64,000 nt of DNA from Paenibacillus sp. YN15 (GCF_003285005.1 NZ_QMFA01000005.1:202139-266138), one strand, 5' to 3'; counted from the first letter of the stretch, positions 43,041-57,458 are shown. Numbers and translations: made by a program. Notes: generated from the sequence alone by a model not told the origin.

Positions 43041-43781
43041 TCTTGTAAATCCCCCTTCGCATGGATAGATGCGTGTGCTTCACTAAAGCGCTTACCCGCA
43101 GGATGCTGTCATCCGTTTGGGCGGCTCACCGCTTCGTAAAGCTCCTCGAATGCAGAATACAACAGCCGGAAGGCGCCGGGCAATTTACATGTTTCCAAAG
43201 GCTAGCCGATAGGCCAAAAGCCGAAGCTAACCGGGAAGCCACGATAAACCAAACAGAAAAAATCGGATGCTAAATGGGGGAAAAAGCCTGATATACCGCC
43301 ATTATTTCCGATATGTGCCAATCGGCATCAGATTTCTTCCATAAACACCCAGAGCAAGCACATCTGCGCCCGCCATTTTTCATTTCTGCGATGGCCGCAT
43401 GGCCGTGGGAATTTTAACGGAAGTGAGCGCCCCTATTTTGCCGAAAAGCGGTATTTTGGGATTCTAACGGAAGCCAGTACCCTTATTTGAGCCCTAATGA
43501 CTCCAAACGCTCCCCTGCTCCCCAAATAGCGGCGCCGGCCGCCGTTAGAATTTTTCGAGGACGGTTATGGAGGAAATAAGGGCTGCAGCTTCCGTTAGCT
43601 TTCCCAACGCTGGCGGAATAGCATCGTGTCCCTTCACCTTGCTGCTGCGTCCATAGCCCCTAACTCCCGCAAAACCAAAAAAAGACCGCCGCCCTCCCAC
43701 TCAAGGAAGAGCACGCGGCCCTTGACGATGGCCTGCCGCGCATAGGCCCTGCCATAGCCAGCCAAATTAGGGCCTGTCACC
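43041..43781. other. Non-coding region with repeat family B and a terminator
   Basis: These 740 bases hold the importer promoter region and cre-like box at the left. Family B repeats lie at 43415-43439 and 43465-43488 (TAACGGAAG...CCCTTATTT form) and, inverted, at 43575-43598 (AAATAAGGG...TTCCGTTA form). The terminator of the sensor-AraC gene lies at 43677-43720, with a GCCGC-type stem and T7 on the minus strand. No protein frame here looks real. Confidence 0.6.
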
Positions 43782-46040
43782 CTATCCGGCATGGCTTTTG
43801 CGGAAATCGCCGGGGGTGACCCCTTCGATTTTTTTGAAAGCGCGGATGTATGAAATATCGTGGATGTATCCTACCGCATTGGCGATCTGCTGCAGCGAAA
43901 GCGACGTTCCCGTCAGCAGCTTTTTGCTCTCCTCAATCCGGACGCGTACCATAAAATCCACCAGTTTTTCGCCGAAGGCTTCCTTGAAGAGACGGCTCAG
44001 ATATTTGCCGTTAAGCCCGAACTGGTCGCACAGATGTGTCAGCGACAGATCCGGGTTGGCATATTCCATTTCAATGTATGCTTTGACTTCCTTCATCAGG
44101 GCAAGGTGGCTCCGGCTCTCCCGGAAAGCCTTCAGCCGCAGTTGGAATGCCTCCAGAATCCCCCGGAAGCGTACCTCCGTATCTTCCGCCAGATCGAACT
44201 GCTCCTTGATCCCGTGAAGCTGCGGCTCCGTCTCCTCCCGCCAGTCATTCTGGATTTCCTCGGGAAATTCGGAGAGCTCCCGCCGCAGCTGCCCGATAAT
44301 CGCCTCCAGGAGGCGGATATGCTCATCGCGGGTAAAGCTTTTGCTACGCTGCTCCTCAAAAATATCCGAAAACAGCGGCCGCCAGTCGGGTTCTCCGGCA
44401 CGGAAAGCATGGGCAAAGCTGCGCAGCTCCTTGCTGTCATAGGGCAAACCGCCGCCGCTGTCGTCAGACGACTGGTCCCGCTGTCGGATAATCCGGTTCA
44501 GTCCCAGGGCAGGCTTGAAGGACAGCGCCTTGGATGCCGTCCGGTAGCCGGGGGGCAGCCCAGCCAACTCCCCCGTAGCCGCCCCAATCCCGGCCGTTAC
44601 CGTAAACTCTAGATTATGCTCCACCCACGCCCTGACCTGCTCCGCTAAACCGGCCACCAGCAGCTCGCAGGCCTCCGGCGAACCCTCAATCCGGTATAAA
44701 GCCGCCACGCGGTGCTGGTCGGTCCATTCCGTCCAGACCTCCATGGGCAGCGCTTCCTTCTCTGCCACCTCGCGGATGACACTGATAAGCACAAATTTCA
44801 GCAGAGAAAAGTCCCGGTAGGTATATTTCCCGGTGACCTCGGCGTATCTATCGATTTCGTACAGGGCCAATGCCATGGATTCGCCTTCTCCAGGTATCTT
44901 CATGCCGAAGCGGCGCAGCTCCTGCTCCCATTCCTCCCGCCCGATGGCCCGGTAGCCCTCCAGCAGCTCCAGAAAAAAGTGCCGCCGGCGGAATTGGGAG
45001 TCCTCCTCATGCATTTTGCGGAACGTATCCGATTCCTCAATCAGCCTGTCAATGGCCCGTTCGATGAAGCGGAATTCATCCTCACCCTTTTTGCCCGACG
45101 CCTCGTTCTTCTTGGCCGCATATTCCTCCACCCGGTTGATCAGCGATTCAATGGGGCGGTAATTGCGCTTGGTGATAAAGGTGATCCAGGCCGAACCGGC
45201 CAGCACCACGCCCACGCCGATAGCTGCCCAGATATAGGAGAACACCGAGAAAAATTGAAAAATCTTAATATCGTGAACCCCGCTCCGGTAAGTCCAGCCG
45301 GTATATGGGGAAGTGATTTCCGTCAGAATGGAGCCCGGAAGCGAGCCGTTGGGGTTGGAGCTCAGCATCAGCGAGCCGCCCCCGTCCCGAACCTCCAGAT
45401 AGCTGATGCTGGAATTGGACAGCTCCACCAGCATCCGCTCCAGATTGTGCAGGCTGATATTCACCACAACCAGACCCTCGCCCCCGGTCAACAGCGGGAA
45501 CTTCCGGGTAATGGACACCACCTCCGGCGTTCCCGTATCCTGGCCGGGCAGCTCCTGGTAACGGCGCACCTTGGAAAGCTGGTATAACTCCGGGACCTGC
45601 TTCATTTGCTCAATAAAGGCCCTGTCGCCAAAGTTGCTCACCGGCAGCAGCATATTGCCGCTCAGCACCGTGGAATCCGCCGTCCGGTAGAGATAGACGG
45701 AATCAATGTAATTGTTGTAGTTGGACAGTTGGTTAACCTTCTTGGAAATCTCATATATGGTATACGGCTGCTGTTCATCCTGGGTCGAGGCGAAAAATTG
45801 CTTCAATAAAGTAGCGGACTCGATCTCTTGAACCAGCATGCTGTCGATTTCCTTCATAGTATGATCGATCAATTGAATCACATGATTCACATACGCGCTG
45901 TTAGCGTTGACAGTCTCGCGGTGGGACAACTGGCTGATCAGCAAAAAGGTGAGCACAATCAACACCGATACAAGGGTGAAAAAAACCGGAAAATACGATA
46001 AGAGCAATCGGTAAAACCATTTTTTTCTCTTCAATCGCAA
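43782..46040 (-). CDS. Membrane-bound AraC-family regulator with extracellular Cache-like sensor
   Basis: The 752-residue protein has TM1 at about 10-35, an extracellular sensor domain (about 36-270), TM2 at about 270-292 and a HAMP-like segment. After a cytoplasmic linker it ends with an AraC DNA-binding domain (about 650-752, LTHLCDQFGLNGKYLSRLFKEAFGEKLVDF and LQQIANAVGYIHDISYIRAFKKIEGVTPGDFRKSH). There is no kinase or receiver domain, so it is a one-component membrane regulator, as in the Paenibacillus/Bacillus YesS-type sugar systems. It lies just upstream of the importer operon in the same direction and probably controls it. Confidence 0.88.
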   Translation of the reverse strand: MRLKRKKWFYRLLLSYFPVFFTLVSVLIVLTFLLISQLSHRETVNANSAYVNHVIQLIDHTMKEIDSMLVQEIESATLLKQFFASTQDEQQPYTIYEISKKVNQLSNYNNYIDSVYLYRTADSTVLSGNMLLPVSNFGDRAFIEQMKQVPELYQLSKVRRYQELPGQDTGTPEVVSITRKFPLLTGGEGLVVVNISLHNLERMLVELSNSSISYLEVRDGGGSLMLSSNPNGSLPGSILTEITSPYTGWTYRSGVHDIKIFQFFSVFSYIWAAIGVGVVLAGSAWITFITKRNYRPIESLINRVEEYAAKKNEASGKKGEDEFRFIERAIDRLIEESDTFRKMHEEDSQFRRRHFFLELLEGYRAIGREEWEQELRRFGMKIPGEGESMALALYEIDRYAEVTGKYTYRDFSLLKFVLISVIREVAEKEALPMEVWTEWTDQHRVAALYRIEGSPEACELLVAGLAEQVRAWVEHNLEFTVTAGIGAATGELAGLPPGYRTASKALSFKPALGLNRIIRQRDQSSDDSGGGLPYDSKELRSFAHAFRAGEPDWRPLFSDIFEEQRSKSFTRDEHIRLLEAIIGQLRRELSEFPEEIQNDWREETEPQLHGIKEQFDLAEDTEVRFRGILEAFQLRLKAFRESRSHLALMKEVKAYIEMEYANPDLSLTHLCDQFGLNGKYLSRLFKEAFGEKLVDFMVRVRIEESKKLLTGTSLSLQQIANAVGYIHDISYIRAFKKIEGVTPGDFRKSHAG

Positions 46041-46124
46041 GGCGCCTCCCGGGGGTATGACGGAACCCCTTCCATCTCTATGCCTATCTTACCCTATCTT
46101 CCTAGCCTTGCCTACCTGAAAGCC

Positions 46125-46160
46125 AAAAACGCCCGGGCTCCCAAAGAGGGCTCCAGGCGC
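46125..46160 (-). terminator. Terminator of leuA
   Basis: A CGCCTGG/CCGGGCG stem enclosing a GAGCCC/GGGAGC part is followed by T5 on the minus strand, 17 bases after the leuA stop. Confidence 0.75.
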
Positions 46161-46176
46161 TTCTTCCATTATAATC

Positions 46177-47724
<1,548 letters not shown>

Positions 47725-47760
47725 GATCATCACCTCCAGGAAATATGCCCCCTATCGGGG

Positions 47761-47790
47761 AAAAACGGCCTGCGCATCACGCACAGGCCG
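47761..47790 (-). terminator. Terminator hairpin between ilvC and leuA
   Basis: A 7-bp stem (CGGCCTG with CAGGCCG) around an 11-base loop is followed by T5 on the minus strand. A GCCGGCAG/CTGCCGG hairpin precedes it. It may allow partial readthrough, so leuA could be expressed at a lower level than ilvC or from its own promoter. Confidence 0.7.
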
Positions 47791-47817
47791 CATGTCCGGC
47801 AGACTGCCGGCAAGAGC

Positions 47818-49060
<1,243 letters not shown>

Positions 49061-49145
49061 AACCCCTATTATAACTCCAATCATGTAAAGCATTAAAGTG
49101 GGAAAATTAAAATTTACCGTTTATGCTGCTAAAATCAGACGTTGG

Positions 49146-49325
49146 GCGGAACTGAGGAGCGCTTAAACGGGAAATCCGACTCAGTTTCAACCGTTACGGA
49201 ACTAAAGCGCCTTTATCCCCTGGTTTTCGCTGCCTACCCGCCAAATTCCCTCTGTAAGAGTCGCACAGTTCCGCTACAACCCATGCCAGCGGAATTTCGG
49301 CGATTAAGAGCCGCTGAGTTCCGCT
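49146..49325. repeat. Intergenic repeat family A, second cluster of four copies
   Basis: Copies lie at 49146-49165 and 49195-49216 (GCGGAACTGAG...CTTA form) and, inverted, at 49255-49275 and 49304-49325 (TAAGAG...AGTTCCGCT form). The arrangement, two direct then two inverted, repeats the cluster at 30264-30454. They lie in the gap between ilvN and ilvC. Confidence 0.75.
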
Positions 49326-49838
49326 AGAATCGACCGGTGCAGGACGTCAGCAAAGGTAGAGTACAATCAGCCCCGGCAACCATCACCTTACTTGACTGCG
49401 CCCCGCACCATGGCGGTGGCTCCCGTCCGGGACAGCTCCTTGATCCGGTACGGCCGCAGCACCTCTACCATGGCATCGATTTTTTCGGAATCGCCCACCA
49501 CCTGAACGATCATGCTGCTGGGGCCGATGTCCACCACCGAGGCCCGGAAGGTTTCCACAATGCTGACAATCTCGGGACGCGCGGACGGCTCGGCATGGAC
49601 CTTGATCAGGGCCAGCTCCCGGGCCACCATGGGGTTGGCGCTCAGATCCACCACCTTGATGACGTCAATGATCTTGTAGAGCTGCTTTTCCACCTGCTCC
49701 ATAGTCTTATCGTCGCCAGTGGTTACGATAACCATCCGGGAGAGGCCCTTCTCCTCGGATTCCCCCACCGTGATGCTTTCAATATTAAAGCCCCGCCGGC
49801 CGAAGAGGCCGGCTACCCGCTGCAGGACCCCGGGCTGG

Positions 49839-51626
<1,788 letters not shown>

Positions 51627-51686
51627 AGTGATCCTCCCCTCAATGTATGGAGCAAGCATAATATAAGCTGCTTCACCAGAAAACCT

Positions 51687-52040
51687 AAAAAACCCCTTCC
51701 GTCCCGACGCTAAAGAAGCGTACGAGGGACGAAAGGGGTTAGCTTCCGTGGTACCACCCATGGTTTGCGGCCATCCTCACGAATGACTGCCTTGACAAGT
51801 ACGAGCACCGCGCATGCAACGGTCCTGATACTCCGACACAGTAACGTGTGTCCTCCCGGTTCCCCCTACTAGCCATATCCGGTGTTGCGTCCGCATATGC
51901 TTTTCAGGAAAACAGCTCCGAGGTGAGCTCGTTAATAAGGGATTAAGGCATTGGTCTCAGCTAACCCGCTGCTCTCTGGTTCATAAGAGCCCTTATCACT
52001 TCGTCCTCATCATAGCCGTTGCAGCAATTTTCTTAATATT
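51687..52040 (-). promoter_or_regulatory. T-box leader of the ilvB operon, probably leucine-specific
   Basis: The T-box core GGGTGGTACCACGG (51745-51758) can pair in an antiterminator. The competing terminator follows, with AACCCCTTTCGTCCC and GGGACGGAAGGGGTT arms and then T6 at about 51687-51740. Stem I upstream shows the AGTGA motif and an ATAAGG/CCTTAT helix. On the 3' side of the specifier loop CTC-A precedes the lower helix, so the codon is probably CUC (Leu), as in the B. subtilis ilv-leu operon. Uncharged tRNA would allow readthrough into ilvB. Confidence 0.92.
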
Positions 52041-52047
52041 GAGGATT

Positions 52048-52076
52048 ATTATAGGCAACATTACGCAACGTGTCAA
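52048..52076 (-). promoter_or_regulatory. Sigma-A promoter of the ilvB T-box transcript
   Basis: TTGACA (52071-52076) and TATAAT (52048-52053) on the minus strand have exact consensus and 17-base spacing, just before the T-box leader. Confidence 0.92.
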
Positions 52077-52277
52077 GGGTGATCCGTGAAAAAAACTGTT
52101 ACACCGGCAAGATTAATAATCCGCCCTCCAACCTCCGTCGAGCCTCCCCCGGTTTATCAGCCACCGCAGACTGCGGCCCCATACAAGCGGCTCCACCGCG
52201 GCCAGCAGGCCGGTCATTCCCGGACTTCCGGCCAATTGCAAAACCGGCAGGCGTCCCGCCATAAACAATTTTCTCCG

Positions 52278-52340
52278 CCAAATCGGGTAGGCTCACGCAG
52301 ATAAATGGGCCTCTCACAGAGCCGTGTGTGCGTCGAATAC
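52278..52340 (-). mobile_element. Possible remnant of a group II intron 3' end
   Basis: On the minus strand GCTCTGTGAGAGGCC followed by GCGTGAGCCTACCCGA resembles the conserved stretch that follows the maturase gene in bacterial group II introns (TTCTGTGAGAGG ... CCTACTCGA). No maturase frame remains in the window. It lies beside a frameshifted nuclease gene, in about 320 bases (52077-52397) with no other feature. Confidence 0.35.
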
Positions 52341-52397
52341 TCACTGCCATCCCTGCGTGTGACGATTCCGCCTTAGCTCAATAGCCTTGCTCAGCGC

Positions 52398-53275
52398 TTA
52401 CCGCTTGTCCAGCAGCTTATGAAGCTTTCGCACCTCCTGCAACGGCAGTCCTGTGACCTCGGCAATCAGCTCGTGCTCCATACCCTTGCGAAGCATATTG
52501 CGGGCAATTTCCTCCTTGCCCTCTTCTTTGCCTTCTTCTTTGCCCTGCCTCCAGCTCGCCTTCATTCCGCTGTTGTAATTGATCAGCGCATCCTCCCGCG
52601 CCTCGTACAGCCGCCGCGTCTCTTCATCCGCGCTCAGCCACTCCAACCGCTCCTCCGTCCGGCGAATCACCTCGTCCATCTCCACCAGCTCCTTTAGTTG
52701 ATCTTCCGTGATCTTGTCATCCAGAAACAGCATCCATCGATGCAGCGCGCTGCTCATATCCTTCTTGCCTTTCCGGAATTTAGGACACTCCAAAAAATGG
52801 ATTTCCATCACATCTGTGAGCAGCAGCTCCCGCTCTCCATCCTCATACAGATGAAACGTCGTGTGAAACCTCTCCACTTCAAACTGGTTATAGTTCACGA
52901 TATTTATCGTGATGATCTTCGGCATGTCCAGGTAGTCTCCACCCTGCTTCACCGACTCCACAATCATCTTGCCCGCATAAAACAACGTCCGCTGCGGCAT
53001 GTTGAACTCATTGCGCAATTGAATCTCCAGATCATACTGGCTTTCTCCCGTCACAGCCCTGCCCTTACGTCCAGCCGACCGGCCTTGTCCTGCAGCTGCT
53101 CTTTGGTCAGCTGCTTGTTCTCCAGCAAAACCAGATCCTTAATCCACTCCTCGTCGTTGAGCCCCAGAATCGCATTCAACAAGGAGATCGTGCTCTCCTT
53201 GGACTCCTTTTCCCCGAACAGTCGCTGAAACAAGAAGTCATTCTTGGGGTTCAGCCTTACCCGCTGCCTGGTCAC
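52398..53275 (-). pseudogene. Frameshifted Rpn/PD-(D/E)XK-family nuclease (putative transposase-like)
   Basis: Two frames together make one Rpn-family protein. The first (53051-53275, GTG start) opens with NPKNDFLFQRLFGEKESKE and ends GRLDVRAGL. The second (52398-53054) goes on with QYDLEIQLRNEF and ends with the family's charged tail (KEEGKEEGKEEIARNMLRKGM). The junction holds GGGCAGGGCT, a 5-base near-duplication; removing 5 bases restores GRLDVRAVTGESQYDLEIQ. The D and ExQ nuclease residues therefore lie on different frames. These proteins are linked to recombination. It could also be a programmed shift or a sequencing error. Confidence 0.75.
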
Positions 53276-53353
53276 TCCATCCGCTCCCTTGCCTGTTTAT
53301 AGTATACCATGTCATTCCTCAACCTGAACATGCGCAGCAGCGCGCTTGAACGC

Positions 53354-53394
53354 AAAAAAACGCCGACCCTCCCCCTCAGGGAGAACAGTCGACG
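53354..53394 (-). terminator. Terminator downstream of the large polysaccharide-active gene
   Basis: CGTCGAC/GTCGGCG with an inner CTCCC/GGGAG stem is followed by T7 on the minus strand. It lies about 200 bases after the 782-residue gene; the bases between show nothing else clear. Confidence 0.65.
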
Positions 53395-53593
53395 CATGCT
53401 TTGCGTCCAGTTATATGAGACACCTGCACGCTTCTCAACAGAGCTACGCGCTTCAAGGAAAATCATATCACAAAAGAGAGCGGATGGCTGCACAATTTAT
53501 TTTTCTTGAATAATCATCTTTTTTCTAAAATACAAAATATTTACAATACAATGAGGTGCAGATAACGCCCCTTTTATTTCCTTGGGGGGATTC

Positions 53594-55942
53594 TTACCCC
53601 GGTCCTTTCACAACATACAGGCGCGCCTCCCCCGGGGCAAGCTGCAGAGTAAATTCTCCGCCGAAAGGACCAATCTCCTCCAGGGTGGCCAAGTCGCGCA
53701 GCCCCGCCGCTGCACCCCCAAGGGTCACCGCCGCTGCCGCCTGCCCGCCGCCGAAATTGGCCGCCAGCAGATAGCGCTGCCCGTCCGCCCCCTGCACCGT
53801 CACCGCTCTGAGAGCGTTCTCCGTTGCGGCTGCCGCTCCCCCAACTGATGTCGTTGCCGCTGTTACTGGCGCTCCCGCTGTAATGGCAACTGCCTTGCAG
53901 CCGCCGCCTTCGGCAAGCTCCCGGGTCTCTTGGGGACCGCAGCCGGCCAGCACGGCGAAGCCTGTGTCCACCAGCACCGTATCCGGCGGCACATCCCGCA
54001 TTTCATCCTGGAACGAGCTGCAAATTTCATCGGCATACAGCATGCCCAGGGTATCGGATTGATGCCGGTGCTTGATGCCGATCTGTCTCCTGCCGGGACG
54101 GTGCAGGATCAGCGGAGCGGAGCCGTAAGCCTGGACCACTCCCAGCTTCCCGTCCACATTCAGCCAGCGTGATCCCGTGTCAATCTGCTGATCCCTACCG
54201 TCCTGCAGATTTCTGCCCATCTGCTGCTCTGCGCCGCCCGCTCCCTCCAGCACCGCTTCCGTCTCCCCGTACCGGTAGGTCCTGCGGCTGCCGTTGAACA
54301 CATCGTTGGGCACGTGGAGCAGCAGCCCCCGGACAGAGGTAATATAGCTGCGGTGAACGGTTTTGGCATATTGCAGCCCCACCACTGTGCAGTCATCCGG
54401 CAGCGCGGCAAAAGCCGTCTGCGACACCGCCAGCACATCCCGGCTTTGCTGCTCGGCCAGAAGCTCCTCGGAGCAGGCCAGCGCTTTTCCCCAGGTTACG
54501 AACCCGCCGTGGAAGCTGCGGTGGCCATGGGACTCCGTCTGATAAGAATTGAACGCGCCGGTTCCCTGGATTCTCCCCGCCAGATTGTAGCGCCACTCCG
54601 CCAGATCGCTGCCGTCCGCAGGCAGGCACAGCCCCTGGGGTCCCTCGGCGGCCCGCCAGGCCCAGGAGGCAATCCGCCTTTTCCCCTTCACCAGACACGC
54701 GCCATGATACGCATCCTCCCAGGCGTAAGGGACGGCAGGTTTGTACCCCTCCTTCGGCCCGGTCGCAGACAGACCGGCAAACAGCCTCCGCCAGTAGGCC
54801 CCGTAAGAAAGCGTCACCGCCCGGTCGGATTCCAGCCGGGTGTAATACAGAGGAGAGGCCCGCTTCAGATCGGCGCACCGCGCAGACAAATAGGTGCCGT
54901 CTCCGTTGGCGGCCATCTCAGTTTCCACCTGGCGAAGCCAGCCCGCCTCCAGCGCCGGACAGTCTTCATCCCCGAACAAATCCGCCGCCAGCATAAGGGA
55001 GGGAAGCAGGTAGTCCTGGCAATAGCAATACCTGACCCGGGTATCCCCACCGATGCGGATCAGCCGCCCGTCCGGGAACAGCATGGGCTTCACCGTGTCC
55101 CACAGCTCCTTCACATGGTGGTACAACGCCTCAGGCGGCGCAACTCCCAAGCGCTTGAAGCTGAAGTGCAGCATGGCCGCATTGGACAGGCAGATCACCA
55201 TATAGCCCACATTCAGATACCCGTGGTGGTTTAGAGCATATGACTCCTCAAAAAAATTATCCCCCACAAACCATTCCGACACCGGTCTGCCGTCCAGCAC
55301 CGCGGAAGACAAAGCATCGGAGGCCACCGAAATGGAGTTGACCAGAAAACGCGTCCCCTTTTCCTTGTATTCCTCCGCCCGGGGGGTATCCGGATACAGA
55401 GCCGCGGTACGGTGCAGCATGCTGCCGTTCCACAGATTGGATTCCGGCTTGTTCTGCCTGGATTCGTTCAAGGGATGACCCACCACTTCATAATGGTCCA
55501 TCAGCCAGTTGCTTTCGGACACCAGCACCTTGCGCAGCAGCTCCCGGTCGGCCGCGGTCAGATGCTCCTCAATGGCCTCCACACCGTGCATCATCCGCTC
55601 CGCACCCAGCACGCTGATCCAGGTATGCCCCCAGGAGGTGCCGTCCTCACACCGGTAGCTTCCTTCCAAATGGCTTTCCAGCGTAAACCGGAGCATCCGC
55701 AAAGCCGTGTCCAGCATATCCTCCCGGGTCATGCCCGTCCGGCTGCTGTCCGTCCGGGAGTCCGCGGCCAATACCGCCAAGGCGGCAAAGGCCTTCTGAT
55801 GGGTCTGCATCCCCCAGCCGTTATATCCCGTCCCATAACAAAGCAGATCTTGCCGGGCCGCAGGAGAATAGCAATATTCCCGAAACGGTTTTACCCATGG
55901 CTCCAGCAAACGCAAATAATCCGTATGCGCAATGTTGTTCAT
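53594..55942 (-). CDS. Predicted polysaccharide-active protein, heparinase/lyase-like toroid fold
   Basis: The 782-residue protein has no signal peptide. The N-terminal 380 residues are helical with aromatic-rich patches (YGTGYNGWGMQTHQKAF and EESYALNHHGYLNVGYM), as in (alpha/alpha)-toroid lyases. The rest is beta-rich with ESHGHRSFHGGFVTWG and HRHQSDTLGMLY, His-bearing loops like the second domain of heparinase II/III-type enzymes. Residues 690-750 are low-complexity Ala/Gly/Thr. I could not assign an exact family. It is divergent from an AraC regulator gene (56106), which probably controls it. Confidence 0.6.
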   Translation of the reverse strand: MNNIAHTDYLRLLEPWVKPFREYCYSPAARQDLLCYGTGYNGWGMQTHQKAFAALAVLAADSRTDSSRTGMTREDMLDTALRMLRFTLESHLEGSYRCEDGTSWGHTWISVLGAERMMHGVEAIEEHLTAADRELLRKVLVSESNWLMDHYEVVGHPLNESRQNKPESNLWNGSMLHRTAALYPDTPRAEEYKEKGTRFLVNSISVASDALSSAVLDGRPVSEWFVGDNFFEESYALNHHGYLNVGYMVICLSNAAMLHFSFKRLGVAPPEALYHHVKELWDTVKPMLFPDGRLIRIGGDTRVRYCYCQDYLLPSLMLAADLFGDEDCPALEAGWLRQVETEMAANGDGTYLSARCADLKRASPLYYTRLESDRAVTLSYGAYWRRLFAGLSATGPKEGYKPAVPYAWEDAYHGACLVKGKRRIASWAWRAAEGPQGLCLPADGSDLAEWRYNLAGRIQGTGAFNSYQTESHGHRSFHGGFVTWGKALACSEELLAEQQSRDVLAVSQTAFAALPDDCTVVGLQYAKTVHRSYITSVRGLLLHVPNDVFNGSRRTYRYGETEAVLEGAGGAEQQMGRNLQDGRDQQIDTGSRWLNVDGKLGVVQAYGSAPLILHRPGRRQIGIKHRHQSDTLGMLYADEICSSFQDEMRDVPPDTVLVDTGFAVLAGCGPQETRELAEGGGCKAVAITAGAPVTAATTSVGGAAAATENALRAVTVQGADGQRYLLAANFGGGQAAAAVTLGGAAAGLRDLATLEEIGPFGGEFTLQLAPGEARLYVVKGPG

Positions 55943-56105
55943 TTTTCCACCCCATTTGTAGAATGTATGCTTTACAATCTCGATTATAGGACTGGAAACG
56001 CCGGTTGTATTTAGGTATAGTAAGCTTAAGTTTGTATAAAATAAACTTTCTCATAGCCAGCATCAAAAGGCCTGTCCGCATCATTCCAATAAAGGGGGAC
56101 CCGCC

Positions 56106-57008
56106 ATGCCCGCTGCGCCAACGCTCACCTTAGCCTTCAGCGATATTGCGCCCCATGTCCGCTACGTCCAGCATATTACCCTGGACCCTGCAATCTCGGG
56201 ACAACCCAAAAAGCTCTATGACCACCGCTTAACCTATATTTGCGGCGGCGCCGGTGAAATTCACATTGAGGACAGAGTCTATATCTGCCAAAAAGGGGAT
56301 TTGTTCTATTGGGGGCCCGACATCCGGTATGCCATCCACAGGAACGCGGAGAATCCGCTGACCGTGATGAACATCCATTTTGACTTTACCCAGTCCCACC
56401 GGACAAAGCGGTTTATGCCCCCGGCGCCCTTTCTCCCCCAATTCCAGGCGGACCGCATTACCGAAAAGGTGGAGCTGACGGATGCGCCGCTGTTTAACCG
56501 GCCCTTTTATTTGCCCGCCTGCTTCCAAATGGAGCGCCCCTTCCTCCAGATGGCAGAGGAATACAGGCTGCAGAAGCTATTCAGCGGTCCTGCCCTGAAC
56601 GGGATGCTGCTCTCCCTGCTGGCTTCCCTATACAGGCTCCTGGCCCACCAGGGAGAAGCCGGACCCAGACACCGGGAGCTGGCGGATGAGATTATGGACT
56701 ATATTCACGCCAATCTGGACAAGCCGCTGACCAACCAATCCGTGGCCGCCCGCTTCAGCTTTCATCCCAACTACCTGAACCGGCTGTTTGTCCGGCATAC
56801 GGCAACCCCGCTCCACCGCTACATCCTGAATACAAAAGCGGACAAGGCCATGGAGATGCTTCACTCCACAGCCCTGCCCGTTACCGAAATTGCCCGGACC
56901 CTGGGCTTTTGCGACATTAGCCATTTCTCCCGGTTTTTCAAGGAGCGGTACGGCGTCAGCCCCTCCAGCCTGCGGGCCGGCCAGCTAACCGGCAAACAGT
57001 CGGATTAA
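56106..57008 (+). CDS. AraC-family transcriptional regulator with cupin sensor
   Basis: The 300-residue protein has an N-terminal cupin domain (YICGGAGEIHIEDRVYICQKGDLFYWGPDIRYAIHRN) and two C-terminal HTH motifs (TNQSVAARFSFHPNYLNRLFVRHTATPLHRYI and VTEIARTLGFCDISHFSRFFKERYGVSPSSLR). GGGGG lies 8 bases before the ATG. It is divergent from the 782-residue gene with 163 bases between. A short copy of its second HTH region lies at 57579-57641. Confidence 0.88.
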   Translation: MPAAPTLTLAFSDIAPHVRYVQHITLDPAISGQPKKLYDHRLTYICGGAGEIHIEDRVYICQKGDLFYWGPDIRYAIHRNAENPLTVMNIHFDFTQSHRTKRFMPPAPFLPQFQADRITEKVELTDAPLFNRPFYLPACFQMERPFLQMAEEYRLQKLFSGPALNGMLLSLLASLYRLLAHQGEAGPRHRELADEIMDYIHANLDKPLTNQSVAARFSFHPNYLNRLFVRHTATPLHRYILNTKADKAMEMLHSTALPVTEIARTLGFCDISHFSRFFKERYGVSPSSLRAGQLTGKQSD

Positions 57009-57028
57009 GGCAGCACCCCATCTGAAAT

Positions 57029-57067
57029 AATAAGAAACGCATTCCCAAGACGGGTGCGTTTCTTATT
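57029..57067 (+). terminator. Terminator of the AraC gene
   Basis: A 13-bp perfect outer stem (AATAAGAAACGCA and its complement) with an inner CCC/GGG pairing follows the stop by 20 bases. Confidence 0.85.
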
Positions 57068-57273
57068 ACGACCGCCGTTCCAACCGAGCGGCAAGCTGTT
57101 TAACGTCCATTTCGTGTGTGGCCAGTAACTACTCAGCTATCGCGGAAAACGAGTATCCTTTTGGGTGACAACCACTCCCCGGTTCGCTGATGCCGCCAAC
57201 GATCCTGGCTTTCCTTCAGAACGTTCTGAGGAATTATGTCAGCAAATTAGCCGATTAGCGGATAGGTGTGTCC

Positions 57274-57458
57274 ATAATGCAAAAGTGCAATTAATTCATG
57301 AGTCAACTGCTGGAACGGAGGGTCATCATGCAAAAAGTGCATCTATTTCACGCGAATTTTAGCTTTTTGGCGGTTTTAAACGAAAATAAGTGCACTTTTG
57401 CATTATAGGAGCAAAAAAGAAGGCTCGCGACCATAAATAACTGCGCTTTTGCATTATA
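57274..57458. repeat. Intergenic repeat family D, four copies
   Basis: Copies lie at 57274-57289 (ATAATGCAAAAGTGCA) and 57326-57342 and, inverted, at 57391-57407 (TGCACTTTTGCATTATA) and 57442-57458. As with family A, two direct copies are followed by two inverted ones. Confidence 0.75.

Noticed and set aside
43084..43094. A firm cre site before the importer operon
   Set aside because: Only the AAGCGCTT core fits; the outer bases do not match the consensus, so it is mentioned only as cre-like.
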